In this document: in pieces, positions 62,209 to 64,000 of the stretch
Layout: the number at the start of each line of letters is the position of its first letter
Numbering within the stretch: the first letter of the stretch is position 1
Source of the DNA: Mycoplasma sp. 1654_15
Lineage (GTDB): Bacteria > Bacillota_I > Bacilli_A > Mycoplasmatales > Metamycoplasmataceae
Direction: 5' to 3'
NCBI RefSeq assembly: GCF_012516495.1
Contig: NZ_CP051214.1
Coordinates: 806,001-870,000 of the forward strand
DNA length: 64,000 bases
The notes under the pieces: model-generated
The model's input: only the letters and a program-made list of their open reading frames with translations
The model's database searches: none
What the model was told of the DNA's origin: nothing
Translations under genes and position numbers: made by a program

Positions 62209-63587
62209 TGTTTAACCCTAATTCTGCGTCAGTAGTAATTTTTAAATTAGAACCAACATAAGAGAAAATTTCAGGACTCTGATTTATATACTCACCGTTA
62301 ATGATTCTGATTACCGAATCTACTGTTTCTTCTAAAGGAACAAAAACTCCTTTTTCCTTTGTAAAGTGTTCAGTCATGAAGAAGTTTTGTGAGAAAAAGT
62401 TTTCAAGTTGTAAAGCTTTTTAACAATAATTTTGCTTTCTTTATCAAGCTCATCAAATCCTAAAATTAGAATAACGTCTTCTAATTCCTTGTATTTTGCA
62501 AGGATTTTTAGCTTCAATTATTGCTTTAAAATGTTTTTACCAATAATTTTTTCATTTACTGAATTTGAAGAAGAAGCTAGAGGATCAAAGGTAGGAAAAA
62601 TATTTTTAGAACTTTGTTCTCTTGATAAAACTAATTTACCATCTAGGTGATTAAAAACCGCAACTGCTGATGGATCTGATAAATCATCCATTGGTAAGAA
62701 AATTGTTTGAAAAGAAGTAATTGCACCGTTTTGATTTTTAAAAAGTCTTTCTTGAACTGAAGCAACATCGGAATCTAGTGTTGACTGATAACCTCCAACT
62801 GAAGGTTTTTACCTAGTGAAGCGGAAACCTCATTTTCGGCTTGAACAAAACGGTAAATGTTGTCAATAAAGAGTAAAACGTCTTCTTTTTCATAGTCTCT
62901 TAGATACTCAGCCGCTGTAACTCCGATTGGAACAATCGACATTCTAGCCCCTGGTGATTCGTTCATTTTTGAAATATACATTGCTGAATTTTTCATTAAG
63001 TTTGAAGACTCTAATTCATTAAATAATTCAATAGCTTCTCTTGAACGCTCTCCTGATCCAATAAAAATATTAGAAATTGATTTTTTGTCTTTGTTAACAT
63101 TAAAAATTATTTCCTTCATTAAAACGGTTTTTCCAACACCGGCACCACCAAAAATACCAAGTTTAAATCCTTTAACAATAGGAATAAAAAAGTCAATTGC
63201 TTTAATTCCAGTTTGAATTATTTCAGTTTGCACACTAAAAAATCTTGATTTATTTATTGTTGAATTTACTTCAACATATAAAGGAAAACTTGCATTTCTG
63301 TTAGGTAATAAAGGCTTACCTTCAAAGCTATAGATGTTGTTTTTTGAGTTTTTACCAACTGGTACCATAAAGCTTCTTTTTGTGTTAGTAACAACATCAT
63401 TTACCTTTATTTCTGAAGCTAAATAAATAATTATTGCTCTAATTGTTGTTTCATTTACAAGTCTTTTTACAAGTAAAAATGTTGTATTATTATGCAAAGT
63501 TAAGATTTGATTTAATGAAGGTAAATCAGCTTTATCAAATTTTACTTCAACTACATCAGTTCAAAATTTAGTTATCTTTCCAAGCAT
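62198..63587 (-). pseudogene. F1-like ATPase beta subunit, frameshifted
   Basis: The 5' part (63587 to about 62815) reads as an intact F1-like beta subunit with Walker A GGAGVGKTVLMKE, GSGERSREAIEL, GARMSIVPIGVTAAEYLRD and DNIYRFVQAENEVSASLG. Four shifts then occur: near 62808 (GK/PSVGGYQ), 62536 (GK/HFKAIIEA), 62515 (EAK/ILAKYKEL) and 62416 (VK/ALQLENFF). Each is at a run of exactly five A where six or seven would restore the frame. The remaining codons are well conserved to LGLNKKE. It is either recently inactivated or affected by homopolymer errors in the assembly. The start overlaps the alpha-like stop as TAATG. Confidence 0.8.
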
Positions 63588-64000
63588 TATTTATCTCCTA
63601 ATTTTTTAGCTATTTGTTCTAATTGTGTTTTATTTAAAGGCACAAATTCATGATTGATTTCAATTTTTCAGTTGTAGTTGAACAATTTTGAATACTCTAA
63701 TAAAGCAAAACCAAAAAAGTCTTTTACAAGTTCATCATCGTATGGTTCGTTATTTAAAATTTGTGTAAAAGATTTTTTAGCATCATCGTTAATTTGGATA
63801 AAGGCGTCGATAAACTCCATAGCTTTTTGTTCTTCTTTAACGTGTCTTAAAATTCCTCACATAATTATTTTAGACATCAGCAACACAAAGCTTTGTGAAT
63901 ATAAAGAAAAACCTTTTTGATTGAACATTTTTTCAACCATTTTTCCTTTATATAACAAGCTAGATGTTTCTTTATTTAGTTCATAATCAAGCATTGCAAG
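63587..64000 (-). CDS. F1-like ATPase alpha subunit, C-terminal part (cut by window edge)
   Basis: The last 137 residues of an F1-like alpha (non-catalytic) subunit: LAMLDYELNKETSSLLYKGKMVEKMFNQKG corresponds to the alpha C-terminal helical region (ELDKATQ..L..G.R..E.LKQ). Its stop overlaps the ATG of the beta-like gene (TAATG), implying coupling. Mollicute F1-like X0 ATPases form clusters with alpha-, beta- and membrane-protein genes; one type is found with the MIB-MIP antibody-cleaving system, and a DUF31 protease lies 12 kb away. The gene is intact as far as visible. Confidence 0.7.

Overview
The window is chromosomal DNA of a wall-less bacterium of the Mycoplasmopsis/Mycoplasma type. Base composition is very AT-rich, TGA is read as Trp inside nearly every gene (RpoB, RpoC, LepA, Der, Cmk, FtsY and others are only full length if TGA is sense), and the surface repertoire is mollicute-specific: P80-type lipoproteins, a DUF31 protease, BspA-like leucine-rich lipoproteins and an F1-like ATPase. 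No species is assigned.

Layout. 0-4 kb: housekeeping (a catalytically degenerate RNase J paralog, ylxM, ftsY, rpsD). 4-14 kb: a large membrane-anchored HELTH metalloprotease, tmcAL, and a four-gene BMP-type nucleoside ABC importer. 14-20 kb: an orphan C5-cytosine DNA methyltransferase with a decayed partner, then lepA, a small membrane protein, hup, der and cmk. 20-30 kb: a sugar-type ABC importer (two permeases, an ATPase with a roughly 250-residue insertion) co-directional with a thermonuclease lipoprotein and two P80-type lipoproteins, then folA. 30-34 kb: two plus-strand leucine-rich lipoproteins with homopolymer promoters, then tsaB/tsaE. 34-46.5 kb: one long minus-strand transcription, translation and DNA-uptake block (comEA-comEC-holA, then promoter, L10 leader, rplJ, rplL, rpoB, rpoC). 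46.5-51.4 kb, plus strand: rnpB RNA, a 5'-nucleotidase lipoprotein and a DUF31 serine protease lipoprotein behind a poly-A promoter. 51.4-64 kb is accessory: two paralogous heterodimeric ABC exporters, each beside a micro-ORF with a good Shine-Dalgarno, bracket a one-polypeptide restriction-modification enzyme. They are followed by a decayed DpnII-type endonuclease, a DUF3800 protein, and the beta (frameshifted) and alpha subunits of an F1-like ATPase.

How it works together. The importers and secreted or surface hydrolases (thermonuclease, 5'-nucleotidase, metalloprotease, DUF31 protease) fit a nucleotide- and peptide-scavenging parasite. Three restriction-modification loci in different states (intact, orphan methylase, remnant) show turnover of DNA defence. 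The best candidate for an undescribed system is the duplicated ABC exporter with its 16- and 20-residue peptides at 51.4-60.8 kb. The best regulatory observations are the homopolymer tracts in the promoter spacers of the DUF31 protease and leucine-rich lipoprotein genes.

No tRNA genes, CRISPR arrays, transposase genes or replication origin were recognised.
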